Part shown: in pieces, positions 24,852-33,370 of the stretch
How positions within the stretch are numbered: position 1 is the stretch's first letter
Layout: each line of letters starts with the position of its first letter
Source: Oscillospiraceae bacterium
GTDB taxonomy: Bacteria; Bacillota; Clostridia; Oscillospirales; Oscillospiraceae
Direction of reading: 5' to 3'
NCBI GenBank assembly: GCA_017622295.1
Contig: JAGARK010000016.1
Location: 1 to 64,000, forward strand
Length of the DNA: 64,000 nucleotides
Notes under the pieces: generated by a model
Seen by the model: the letters and a program-made list of their open reading frames with translations, nothing else
Told to the model about the DNA's origin: nothing
The model's database searches: none
Translations under genes and position numbers: made by a program

Positions 24852-26210
24852 TCAGTTTTTCAGACTCTGAAGGGGTGCGGGAATGCGGCCGCCCCGGGCA
24901 ATAAAGTCTGCGCTGGATTTGTCATGCACCGGCATCACCGGTGCGCTGCCCAGCAGTCCGCCCATTTCCACCCGGTCGCCCACCACCTTGCCGGGGGCGG
25001 GGATGATGCGCACGGCGGTGGTCTTGGAATTGACCATACCAATGGCAGCCTCGTCGGCAATGATGGCGGAGATGGTCTCGGCAGAGGTATCGCCGGGAAC
25101 GGCGATCATGTCCAGACCCACAGAGCACACACAGGTCATGGCCTCCAGCTTATCCAGCACCAGGGTGCCGCACTCGGCAGCGGCGATCATGCCCTCGTCC
25201 TCACTGACAGGGATAAAAGCGCCGGACAGGCCGCCCACATGGTTACTTGCCATGACGCCGCCCTTCTTGACAGCGTCGTTCAGCATAGCCAGGGCCGCGG
25301 TGGTGCCATGGGTGCCACAGACCTCCAGACCCATTTCCTCCAGGATCCGGGCCACACTGTCGCCCACGGCGGGTGTGGGAGCCAGGCTCAGGTCCACAAT
25401 GCCGAAGGGAACGCCCAAACGCTGAGAGGCCTCCCGGCCCACGATCTGGCCCATACGGGTGATGCGGAAGGCGGTCTTCTTGATGGTCTCCGCCACCACA
25501 TCAAAGGGCTGACCCTTGACGCTTTGCAGGGCGTGGTACACAACGCCGGGGCCGGAAACGCCTACGTTCAGGACGCATTCGGGTTCGCCCACGCCATGGA
25601 ACGCGCCGGCCATGAAGGGATTATCCTCCACAGCATTGGCAAAGACCACCAGCTTGGCACAGCCCAGACCGTCATTGTCGGCGGTGATCTGGGCAGTTTT
25701 CTTGATGATGCGGCCCATTTCCGCCACGGCATCCATATTGATGCCCGCCTTGGTGGAGCCCACATTGACGCTGGCGCAGACCTTATTGGTGCAGGCCATG
25801 GCCTCGGGGATGGACCGGATCAGTGTCCAGTCGCCCTTGGTGCAGCCCTTCTGGACCAGTGCGGAAAAGCCGCCGATGAAGTTGACGCCGCAGGTTTCGG
25901 CTGCCCGGTCCAGAGTCTGGGCGATCTTCACATAGGAATCCGCCTCGCAGGAACCGGCCACCAGAGCGATGGGGGTGACAGAAATGCGCTTGTTGACGAT
26001 GGGAATACCGAATTCCTTCTCAATCTCACAGCCCACCTTCACCAGATCTTTGGCATAGGCGGTGATTTTGCGATAGATCTTTTCGCAGCATTTATCCAGA
26101 TCCGCATCGCAGCAGTCCAGCAGGCTGATGCCCATGGTGATGGTGCGGATGTCCAGATGCCGCTTGTCGATCATATCCTGAGTTGCTAAAATATCCTTCT
26201 GACTAAACAT
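24852..26210 (-). CDS. UPF0210 (DUF711/PFL family) protein
   Basis: A 452-residue protein of the UPF0210 family, structurally related to glycyl-radical-type barrels but without a known activity. Features: N-terminal [51 protein letters not shown] and a C-terminal [25 protein letters not shown]. It is paired with an ACT-domain gene 9 bases upstream, the conserved arrangement for this family in Firmicutes. A metabolic or amino-acid-responsive role is a guess from that pairing. Confidence 0.88.
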   Translation of the reverse strand: MFSQKDILATQDMIDKRHLDIRTITMGISLLDCCDADLDKCCEKIYRKITAYAKDLVKVGCEIEKEFGIPIVNKRISVTPIALVAGSCEADSYVKIAQTLDRAAETCGVNFIGGFSALVQKGCTKGDWTLIRSIPEAMACTNKVCASVNVGSTKAGINMDAVAEMGRIIKKTAQITADNDGLGCAKLVVFANAVEDNPFMAGAFHGVGEPECVLNVGVSGPGVVYHALQSVKGQPFDVVAETIKKTAFRITRMGQIVGREASQRLGVPFGIVDLSLAPTPAVGDSVARILEEMGLEVCGTHGTTAALAMLNDAVKKGGVMASNHVGGLSGAFIPVSEDEGMIAAAECGTLVLDKLEAMTCVCSVGLDMIAVPGDTSAETISAIIADEAAIGMVNSKTTAVRIIPAPGKVVGDRVEMGGLLGSAPVMPVHDKSSADFIARGGRIPAPLQSLKN

Positions 26211-26219
26211 GCCGCCACC

Positions 26220-26489
26220 TCAGATCCGATGCATGGCCTCGAAAATATCTTCTCTCTGAACCCGGATGGACAGACCCATACCCTTGCCCATCTCATCCAT
26301 CAGGCTCACCAGATCTGCCAGAGGCACGGTACAGCCGGTAACATCCACCACCATCATCATGGTAAAGTAACCCTGCATGACGGTCTGGCTGATATCCAGA
26401 ACATTGACATTATATTCGGCAAGCTTGACACAGACGGCAGCAATGATGCCCACCTGGTCCTTACCGACAACGGTAACAACTGCTTTCAT
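26220..26489 (-). CDS. ACT-domain protein, UPF0237 family
   Basis: An 89-residue single ACT domain, VVTVVGKDQVGIIAAVCVKLAEYNVNVLDISQTVMQGYFTMMM, as in GcvR-like regulatory proteins. ACT domains bind amino acids. It is encoded immediately before the UPF0210 gene and probably works with it as ligand sensor. Confidence 0.88.
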   Translation of the reverse strand: MKAVVTVVGKDQVGIIAAVCVKLAEYNVNVLDISQTVMQGYFTMMMVVDVTGCTVPLADLVSLMDEMGKGMGLSIRVQREDIFEAMHRI

Positions 26490-26501
26490 AATTGCTTCTC
26501 C

Positions 26502-26783
26502 TTAACATTCATAGTCCGCAGCCATTCGGCCACCCAGCAGATGCCAGAAGCAGTCCTTGGCCTGGACATGCAGCGGATGGTCCGCATAATTTTCCAGCGC
26601 CCGGTGGCTTTCAAACTCGCTGTACAGCGCCACATCTGCACCGGCAAAGCTTTGGCCCACTTCCAGATGTAACAGACCCGGAATCCGGCCAACCAGAGGA
26701 TCCAGCACCGAAGCCATCAGCTTCACCGCCTCTTCCTGATCTACGCCCTCCTTCAGGGTGAACAGAACGATATGCTTAACCAT
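26502..26783 (-). CDS. Dabb (stress-responsive A/B barrel) family protein
   Basis: A 93-residue dimeric alpha/beta-barrel type protein: MVKHIVLFTLKEGVD at the N-terminus and the conserved HPLHVQAKDCFW near the C-terminus. The reaction in bacteria is mostly unknown. Its start overlaps the 3' end of a small membrane protein gene by 8 bases, and the ACT-domain gene follows by 12 bases, so the four genes look like one operon. Confidence 0.85.
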   Translation of the reverse strand: MVKHIVLFTLKEGVDQEEAVKLMASVLDPLVGRIPGLLHLEVGQSFAGADVALYSEFESHRALENYADHPLHVQAKDCFWHLLGGRMAADYEC

Positions 26784-26946
26784 CTTGTTCCTCTTTCCTT
26801 CCTTTGATGTATTTCACGATCTGGCGGATCCCCACAAAGGCAAACACAACTGCAATCAGGATCCAGCTGCCGTTGGGTGACCGGGTTGCGGCATTGAAAC
26901 AGGCAAATGCGGCAGCAATCAGCCAGATCAGTCCGTTAATCAGCAT
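26776..26946 (-). CDS. small two-helix membrane protein
   Basis: A 56-residue open frame with an AGGTGA ribosome site. It reads as a hydrophobic helix (LINGLIWLIAAAFACFNAA), a short polar turn, a second helix (WILIAVVFAFVGIRQIV) and a charged tail KYIKGRKEEQDG. It overlaps the Dabb gene start by 8 bases and sits directly after the terminator of the upstream gene's neighbour, so it appears to be the first gene of the Dabb-ACT-UPF0210 unit. Function unknown. The topology, ribosome site and overlap support a real gene. Confidence 0.62.
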   Translation of the reverse strand: MLINGLIWLIAAAFACFNAATRSPNGSWILIAVVFAFVGIRQIVKYIKGRKEEQDG

Positions 26947-26965
26947 GAAATCACCTCACAGAATT

Positions 26966-27001
26966 AAAAATACCGGGGTCGAAATTTTCGGCCCCGGTAT
27001 T
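26966..27001 (-). terminator. terminator of the ispH-rpsA operon
   Basis: ATACCGGGG and CCCCGGTAT arms with additional pairing near the loop, followed on the minus strand by TTTTTAATT. It lies 12 bases after the ispH-rpsA stop codon. Confidence 0.85.
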
Positions 27002-27012
27002 TTATTTAGAAA

Positions 27013-28953
27013 TTACTCAGCGTCCTCAGCGGCCTGCTCCAGCAGAGCGCGGATGGACAGGGAGATGCGCTTGTTTTCAGCGTCAACATCGGTGATCTTG
27101 ACCTTGACATCCTGACCCTCGGACAGAACATCCTCGGGCTTGCCGATGCGGCGGTCAGCGATCTGGGAGATGTGGATCAGGCCATCAACGCCGGGCAGGA
27201 TCTCTGCGAAGGCGCCGAAGGTCATCAGCTTGACAACCTTAGCATCGACGACATCGCCGACGTTGTAGTTGGTCATGAACTGGTTCCAGGGGTTCATCTC
27301 AGCGGTCTTGTAGCCCAGAGAGATCTTGTGCTTCTCAGAGTCGAAGGAGATGACGTAAACATCGATCTCGTCGCCAACCTTGACCACCTCAGCGGGGGTC
27401 TTGATGTGGTTCCAGGACAGCTCGGAAACGTGAACCATGCCGTCAACACCGCCGATATCGACGAATGCGCCGTAAGAAGTCAGGCTCTTGACAGTACCGT
27501 GGTACTTCTTGCCGTTCTCGATCTCAGCCCAGATCTTCTCCTGAGCAGCCTTGCGGGCTTCGCTGGAAACAGCGCGGATGGAGCCGATGACACGGCGGCG
27601 AGCGCGGTTGACCTCGGTGATCTTCAGCTGAACGGTCTTGCCGACCATACCGGCCATGTCGCCGCCCTTGGCGATGCCGGACTGGGAAGCGGGGATGAAG
27701 ACGCGGATGCCCTTAACGGTGCAAACCAGGCCGCCCTTGTTCTCCTCGGTGATGGTGCCTTCGATGGTAGTCTTCTCTTCGCACCATGCAGCCATGTCGT
27801 CCCAAACCTTCAGGCCGTCCAGCTTCTTCTTGGACAGCTGAACAGTGCCTTCCTGATCGTTAACGCGAACGACGAAAACCTCGATCTCGTCACCGACGTT
27901 CAGGATATCCTCAGGCTTCACAGAAGGATCGGCGCTGACTTCGTCATAGGGAATGTAACCGGCATGCTTGGTGCCCAGGTCGACCTGGATCTCGGTGTTG
28001 CCGATATGGGTGACGGTGCCCATGACCTTATCTCCTGTATTTAAAGTCTTGATGGACTGTTCCAGAAGTTCTGCAAAATTCTCCTCCTGTACAGCCTCAA
28101 CATTGATAATTTCGCTCATAGTCTTGTTGACCTCCTTTATAATCCACGCCGGTGTCGACGCACCGGCCGTGATACCAACATCAGCCACACCGCGGAAAAG
28201 TTCGGGGTTAAGGTCGGCAGCATTGTCCACCAACGCGACTCTTTCGCAGTGCTCCCGGCAAATCATAGCGAGACGGCCTGTGTTGGAACTCTTGGGGTCT
28301 CCGACAACGACCATTGCCTGGGCGGTTTTGCTCAGTTCTGCTGCTTCGTTTTGCCTAATTTCAGTTGCTCTACATATTGTATCAAAAATTTTCAAGTTAG
28401 TAAACTGTTTTTTTGCGATTTTACCGCACATTTTCCACAAAAATTCAGTGGAAGTTGTCTGCGAAACCATACAAATTGGCATATCGCGGGCCGGATCAGC
28501 AGTTTTGATCCAATTTTCCAGCTCCTCGGGGCTCTCAAAAATCAGGCATTCACTGCACCATCCGGCGATTCCCTCAACCTCGGGATGGGCCCGGGTGCCG
28601 ATGATGATCGGGAGTCTGCCCTCCCCGCAGGCACGGCTGACAATGCCGTGGATCCGCTTGACAAAGGGGCAGGTGGCGTCGATGATCTCGCAGCCCTGTG
28701 CTTCCAGCCGGCGGTAGACATCGGCGGATACACCGTGGGAACGGATGATGACCGTATTGCGCGCATCCGCCTCCTCCGGCGTTTCAATGACACCCACACC
28801 CATGTTTTCAAACTTGCCTACCACATGACGGTTGTGGATAATGGGGCCCAGTGTTACGACCCGCTTGCCCTCCCCGGCGGCCTTCTCCACCAGCTCTACC
28901 GCCCGGCTGACACCGAAGCAGAAGCCGGCGCTCTTCGCTGTTCTGACGCTCAT
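27013..28953 (-). CDS. ispH: bifunctional 4-hydroxy-3-methylbut-2-enyl diphosphate reductase / ribosomal protein S1-like
   Basis: A 646-residue fusion. Residues 1 to about 280 are IspH, the last enzyme of the MEP isoprenoid pathway: GFCFGV with Cys12, the ATCPFVKRIH Cys and the third cysteine near FDTICRATEIRQNEA, together binding the Fe-S cluster, plus MVSQTTST. After a linker (about 280-300) come four S1 RNA-binding repeats (about 300-640; for example GDKVMGTVTHIG and VDGMVHVSELSW). The fusion is known in Clostridia. It overlaps cmk by 4 bases (ATGA), recalling the widespread cmk-rpsA neighbourhood. Confidence 0.93.
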   Translation of the reverse strand: MSVRTAKSAGFCFGVSRAVELVEKAAGEGKRVVTLGPIIHNRHVVGKFENMGVGVIETPEEADARNTVIIRSHGVSADVYRRLEAQGCEIIDATCPFVKRIHGIVSRACGEGRLPIIIGTRAHPEVEGIAGWCSECLIFESPEELENWIKTADPARDMPICMVSQTTSTEFLWKMCGKIAKKQFTNLKIFDTICRATEIRQNEAAELSKTAQAMVVVGDPKSSNTGRLAMICREHCERVALVDNAADLNPELFRGVADVGITAGASTPAWIIKEVNKTMSEIINVEAVQEENFAELLEQSIKTLNTGDKVMGTVTHIGNTEIQVDLGTKHAGYIPYDEVSADPSVKPEDILNVGDEIEVFVVRVNDQEGTVQLSKKKLDGLKVWDDMAAWCEEKTTIEGTITEENKGGLVCTVKGIRVFIPASQSGIAKGGDMAGMVGKTVQLKITEVNRARRRVIGSIRAVSSEARKAAQEKIWAEIENGKKYHGTVKSLTSYGAFVDIGGVDGMVHVSELSWNHIKTPAEVVKVGDEIDVYVISFDSEKHKISLGYKTAEMNPWNQFMTNYNVGDVVDAKVVKLMTFGAFAEILPGVDGLIHISQIADRRIGKPEDVLSEGQDVKVKITDVDAENKRISLSIRALLEQAAEDAE

Positions 28954-29630
28954 ACGGTGATCTTCTTTCCGACGATAGCCTTGATCTCAGCGATGACCTG
29001 CTCGATATCCATGTCGGAGCTGTCCACCTTCACGGAGTCCCGGCACATCTTCAGCGGCGCGATGGGACGATGGGTGTCCTGATAGTCACGCTGCTGAATG
29101 TCCTTCAGGGTCTGCTGGAAATTGGCCTTCTGTCCCTTGGCAAGCATTTCATCGGTACGGCGCTGGGCACGAACCTCGGCAGAGGCGGTCAGGAAGATCT
29201 TCACATCAGCCTTGGGCAGTACCACGGAGCCGATATCCCGGCCGTCCATGATGACATTGTTGTCCCGGGCAAGCTCCCGCTGCATATCCAGCAGCATCTC
29301 CCGGACGCAAACGTGGGCAGAAACGAGACTTGCCTTCTGGGAAATATCCTGGGTGCGGATCTCGTTGGTGACGTCCATGCCGTTCATGATCATGTGCTGC
29401 AGGCCGTCTTCATCATAGTAGATGTCGATAGTCAGCTCGTCGATGTAGCGCTCCACACCGTCCACGTCCTTGGGGCTGACACCCAGCAGATCCAGAAAGT
29501 ATGCCACGGTGCGGTAGATCGCGCCGGTATCCACATAATAATAGCCCAGTTCCCTGGCCAAGCGCTTGGCGATGGTACTCTTACCGGCACCGGCGGGGCC
29601 GTCAATAGCGATGGAATAGGTTTTAGCCAT
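28950..29630 (-). CDS. cmk: cytidylate kinase
   Basis: Phosphorylates CMP and dCMP. A 226-residue P-loop kinase: IAIDGPAGAGKSTIAKRLA (about 7-25), YVDTGAIYR, the NMPbind insertion, MDGRDIGSVVLPKADVKIFLTAS and RAQRR. The protein is complete, with length normal for the bacterial family. Lies upstream of ispH-rpsA and overlaps its start. A 25-base gap separates it from the sigma-like gene. Confidence 0.94.
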   Translation of the reverse strand: MAKTYSIAIDGPAGAGKSTIAKRLARELGYYYVDTGAIYRTVAYFLDLLGVSPKDVDGVERYIDELTIDIYYDEDGLQHMIMNGMDVTNEIRTQDISQKASLVSAHVCVREMLLDMQRELARDNNVIMDGRDIGSVVLPKADVKIFLTASAEVRAQRRTDEMLAKGQKANFQQTLKDIQQRDYQDTHRPIAPLKMCRDSVKVDSSDMDIEQVIAEIKAIVGKKITV

Positions 29631-29655
29631 AATTCATTCCTTCTTTCTTTGTAAA

Positions 29656-30720
29656 TCAGCTGCGGCGCAGCTTTGCCAGTGCGGCGGCTTCTTTTGCCAC
29701 CACTTCTTCCGGCGTCAGGGCCAGCCTTCTGCCGGTCTCCTCGGGGCTCATGGGGCGGCCGCCCTCCAGGCCGAAGCGCAGGGTCAGCAGCTTGGCGTCT
29801 TCTTCGGACAAGTCGGCCAGCAGATCCGCAATGCGCTGGCGCATCTGGAAATAGGCGGTGTCCTCCACAGCCTGCTGATCCTCGGGATCTTCCGCTTCCT
29901 CCGGTTCCTGGGCGGGCTTCACTCTGTCCATCAGCCGGATATTTTCCATCGTGTTGGCGATGATGGCAGCAGCCTCGGGCTGAATATGCAGCTGCTCCGC
30001 AATTTCCTCCACCGTGGGGTTCCGGCCCAGTTCACCCAGCAGCCGCTCGTCTACAGCCCGGTAGTCCTCCAGAGCCTGGCGCATCTTCTGTCCGACGCCG
30101 TTGGAGCGGGCCTGGGTCACAACGGCCCATGCAATATACGCTCTGATCCACCAGTCCCGGACCTGCTCAAAATCCTCACCCCGGCCAATAAAGCCATCAG
30201 TAGATCTCCACAGGCCCAGGCTGCCCTCCTGGATCAGGTCCATCAGCAGCACACCCCAGCCCGTATACTGTCCCGCAACCTCCACAACCCGGCTCAGGGA
30301 CAGATTCACGATCTGCTCTCTGATTCTTTCATTGGGTTTTCCGGCATCATTGGCCTGGGAAAGCTCCTCCGCCAGGACGCAGATGTCGCCGCAGACCGGA
30401 ATGGAGGCCAGCTCTTCCAAATACAGCCGCAGCGGGTCCGTATCCTCCAGATGCTTCAAAAGCTGCGCCTTTCCGGACAACTCTGCCTCCCGCTTCAGCC
30501 GGAGGCCTGTCTCGCCGGTGATCACCGGACGGGGCATATCCGAAAGATCGATCTCAGCCCTCAGCTCTTCCAGCTGCCGGAATGCGTCCTCGAATATTTC
30601 GTCGCTCTCCCCCTCCAGCAGCGTCAGGATCTGGGAGGCACTGACGATGTCGTGATCCTCCAGCCGGGCCGCATACTGCTCCCAGGGGGAAGTTTCAAAA
30701 GTAAAATCCAAATTATTCAT
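29656..30720 (-). CDS. degenerate sigma-70 family paralogue
   Basis: A 354-residue protein recognisably built like RpoD: a region 1.2/2 part (DPLRLYLEELASIP; NLSLSRVVEVAGQYTGWGVLLMDLIQEGSLGLWRS), a region 3 HTH (RNPTVEEIAEQLHIQPEAA) and a region 4 (LTLRFGLEGGRPMSPEETGRRLALTPEEVVAKE). The promoter-contact segments have changed. Region 2.3/2.4 reads EDFEQVRDWWIRAYIAWAV instead of the usual FSTYATxWIRQxI, and the region 4.2 recognition helix lacks the RVRQIE signature. It overlaps the neighbouring rpoD-type gene by 8 bases. It may be an accessory or regulatory sigma, or a pseudo-sigma. Confidence 0.75.
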   Translation of the reverse strand: MNNLDFTFETSPWEQYAARLEDHDIVSASQILTLLEGESDEIFEDAFRQLEELRAEIDLSDMPRPVITGETGLRLKREAELSGKAQLLKHLEDTDPLRLYLEELASIPVCGDICVLAEELSQANDAGKPNERIREQIVNLSLSRVVEVAGQYTGWGVLLMDLIQEGSLGLWRSTDGFIGRGEDFEQVRDWWIRAYIAWAVVTQARSNGVGQKMRQALEDYRAVDERLLGELGRNPTVEEIAEQLHIQPEAAAIIANTMENIRLMDRVKPAQEPEEAEDPEDQQAVEDTAYFQMRQRIADLLADLSEEDAKLLTLRFGLEGGRPMSPEETGRRLALTPEEVVAKEAAALAKLRRS

Positions 30721-31585
30721 TCAGGAAATCCTCCAATCCCATGCTGGCTCCCAATTTCTGGAGCTTGTCCATAGCCTGTTTTTCGATCTGACGGACTCGC
30801 TCCTTGGAGATGCCCAGGTAACCTCCGATCTCTTCCAGGGAGTGACAGCTGCCGTCTTCCATGCCGAAATGGAGGCGCAGTACCTGCTGCTGGCGCTCAT
30901 TGAGCATTCCAAGCAGCCGGTTCATGGTCTGGTTCAGCTCCTCGCGGATCAGCTCCTCATGGGGCTGGGAGGCCTGCAGATCCTCCAGCAGAACGCCCAG
31001 CGTCCCATCCTCATCCCCTGCCGGGGCATCCAGACTGCAGATCTCCGGGCTCAGCTGCAGCAGCTGCCGGACCTTGGCCGCGGGGATCTCGCAGCGCGCT
31101 GCAATCTGCTCCTCCGTGGGCTCCACGCCAGTCTCCTGCCGCAGGGCGGTCTTTGCCTGCTGGATTTTTCGCATCCGCTCCGCGGTGTGCAGCGGCACAC
31201 GAATGACGCCACTGTGGTTCATCAGGCACCGTGTCACACCCTGGCGGATCCATTTGGTGGCATATGTAGAAAACCGGAAGTCCAGGGTATAGTCAAATTT
31301 CCGCGCTGCCACCAGCAGGCCGATACTGCCCTCCTGAATCAGATCCAGAAGCGGCACCCCCCGGCCCGCATATTCCTTTGCGATGGACACCACCAGGCGC
31401 AGGTTGGAATTGACCATCTGTCTGATGGCATCCGCATCGCCCTCGGCACACCGCTTGGCCAGATCCCGCTCCTCCTCAGCCGTCAGCCGGGGATAGCGGC
31501 GGATCTCGCTCAAATACTGCCGGACGTCATCTTCGCCGGCGCTGACAGGAACTTCCGCCTCCTGATCTAAAGGATCTAACGTCAT
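30713..31585 (-). CDS. rpoD: RpoD-type RNA polymerase sigma factor, short form
   Basis: A 290-residue group 1/2 sigma-70 protein: region 1.2 (DDVRQYLSEIRRYPRLTAEEE), region 2 (NLRLVVSIAKEYAGRGVPLLDLIQEGSIGL, FRFSTYATKWIRQGVTR), region 3 (EPTEEQIAARCEIPAAKV) and region 4 (LRLHFGMEDGSCHSLEEIGGYLGISKERVRQIEKQAMDKL). Region 1.1 is missing. Position after dnaG with ATGA overlap matches the dnaG-rpoD macromolecular operon. It may be the house-keeping sigma, but the short length leaves a group 2 sigma possible. Confidence 0.85.
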   Translation of the reverse strand: MTLDPLDQEAEVPVSAGEDDVRQYLSEIRRYPRLTAEEERDLAKRCAEGDADAIRQMVNSNLRLVVSIAKEYAGRGVPLLDLIQEGSIGLLVAARKFDYTLDFRFSTYATKWIRQGVTRCLMNHSGVIRVPLHTAERMRKIQQAKTALRQETGVEPTEEQIAARCEIPAAKVRQLLQLSPEICSLDAPAGDEDGTLGVLLEDLQASQPHEELIREELNQTMNRLLGMLNERQQQVLRLHFGMEDGSCHSLEEIGGYLGISKERVRQIEKQAMDKLQKLGASMGLEDFLNE

Positions 31586-33327
31586 TTTTTGATTCCTTTT
31601 CTTTCCTTGTATCTGTCCCGCAGGGCCATCAGATCGTCGGCGGAGTCCACCGACGACGCCTGATGCTCGGCGTGGATGGTGCGGATGCAATCCTGGAAGG
31701 CCTGCTCATTCACAGGTCCCTGCTGGCGCTGGTAGATACCCGTGATATGGGACATCTCCTCGGCTGTCAGATACGACAGCACTGCCAGGGATACATCCAG
31801 CCCCTGGTCATGGCGGCTGCGCAGCTGCACATACACACTTCCCAGAAGCCCGGAGGAAAATTCCTCCGCTCTCAGGTCCCGTGCCTCATCCAGCAGCGCG
31901 GGTTCCTTCAGCGCCATGGCGATGATCGTCTCCTCTGCCATGGCGGATTTCATATTGTCGTACCGAATGGAACGGGCCCTGGGCTGCAGCGCCTGGGCGG
32001 GGGCCAGGTCGATCTTCTCCTGGCGCTTTTTCTCCCGGAAGAGGCGGCGCTTATAGGCCTTGTTCACTTCGATCTTCATTGCGTCGTAACTGATTTTTGC
32101 CGCATCCGCCACCCGGTGGCCATAGACCTCCCGCTGGACGGCGTTGGGCAGGGTACTGATGAATTCCGCGGCCTCGCCTATAAATTTGACCCGCTGCTCG
32201 TCCTCCCGGATGTCGTACTTCTTCCGAATGGCATTGAGCTGGTACTCCACCCGGTTGGAGGATTCCTCCAGCAGGTTCTTGAATTTATCTGCGCCGAATT
32301 TCTTCAGATATTCGTCCGGGTCCTTGGCATCCTTCATCTGCAGGACCTTCACCTGAAGGCCCGCCTTTTCCAGCATGGGGATGGCCCGGCGGGTGGCCCG
32401 CTGACCAGCCTCATCGCCGTCGTAGATCAGCACCACATTCTCGGTATACCGGCTCAGCAGCACCGCGTGCTCCTCAGTAAGGCTGGTACCCAGGGATGCC
32501 ACTGCGCAGTCAAAGCCATACTGGTGCAGCGCCACGGCATCCATGTAACCCTCCACCAGGATCAGGTAAGGGTACTTGGTCTTCTTCGCCAGATTCAGCG
32601 CAAAGAGGTTCTTGCGCTTGTTGAAGATAATCGTTTCAGGAGAATTCAGGTACTTGGGGGTGGAATCATCCATGACGCGGCCGCCGAAGCCGATGACATT
32701 GCCCCGGACGTCGATGATGGGGAACATCAGGCGGTTGCGGAACCGATCATAGATCCGTCCGTTCTTCTGGGATACGGACACCAGGCCCGACTCCTTCAGT
32801 TCTTCCTCGGAGTAGCCCTTGGCCCGCATGGCGTCAGTCAGAGCCGTCCACTCGTTGGGGGCGAAGCCGATACCGAATTTGGTCAGGGTTGATTTGGGCA
32901 TACCGCGTCGGCGGGCATAGTCCAGTCCCTCGGCGCCTGCCGGTTCATAGAGCTTGGCCACAAAGAAGCGGGCAGCCTCCTTTGACAAAGCCCAAAGCCG
33001 TTCCTGCTGGCGGTAGCGGGACTGATACTGCTCATCCTCCGGCACCTCCAGCCCGGCCCGCTTGGCCAGGGCCCGGACGGCGTCGGGGTAGCTCAGCCCC
33101 TCGATCTCCATCATGAAATTGATGGGGCCGCCGCCCTTGTGGCAACCGAAGCAGTAGTAAATGCCCTTATCGGGAGCCACAGAGAAGGAGGCAGTCTTTT
33201 CCCCATGGAAGGGGCACAGGCCAAAGAGATTGGAGCCGGAACGCTTCAAACTCACATACTGGCCCACCACATCCTCAATGGGGTTTCTGGCTACCAGTTC
33301 ATCCAAAAATGACGGCGGAAAGGCCAT
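31582..33327 (-). CDS. dnaG: DNA primase
   Basis: Makes RNA primers at the replication fork. The 581-residue protein has the N-terminal zinc ribbon (CPFHGEKTASF and CFGCHKGG, about 38-65), the catalytic core with RNRLMFPIID and GFGGR, and the TOPRIM domain (LVEGYMDAVALHQYGF; IYDGDEAGQRA with the metal-binding acids). The C-terminal helicase-binding domain is shorter than in E. coli. GAAAGGAGGT precedes the ATG. First gene of dnaG-rpoD-sigma paralogue, with a dgt gene just upstream. Confidence 0.95.
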   Translation of the reverse strand: MAFPPSFLDELVARNPIEDVVGQYVSLKRSGSNLFGLCPFHGEKTASFSVAPDKGIYYCFGCHKGGGPINFMMEIEGLSYPDAVRALAKRAGLEVPEDEQYQSRYRQQERLWALSKEAARFFVAKLYEPAGAEGLDYARRRGMPKSTLTKFGIGFAPNEWTALTDAMRAKGYSEEELKESGLVSVSQKNGRIYDRFRNRLMFPIIDVRGNVIGFGGRVMDDSTPKYLNSPETIIFNKRKNLFALNLAKKTKYPYLILVEGYMDAVALHQYGFDCAVASLGTSLTEEHAVLLSRYTENVVLIYDGDEAGQRATRRAIPMLEKAGLQVKVLQMKDAKDPDEYLKKFGADKFKNLLEESSNRVEYQLNAIRKKYDIREDEQRVKFIGEAAEFISTLPNAVQREVYGHRVADAAKISYDAMKIEVNKAYKRRLFREKKRQEKIDLAPAQALQPRARSIRYDNMKSAMAEETIIAMALKEPALLDEARDLRAEEFSSGLLGSVYVQLRSRHDQGLDVSLAVLSYLTAEEMSHITGIYQRQQGPVNEQAFQDCIRTIHAEHQASSVDSADDLMALRDRYKERKGIKK

Positions 33328-33370
33328 GATCTGTACCTCCTTTCAAAAGATTAGGGTATATTATATCACA

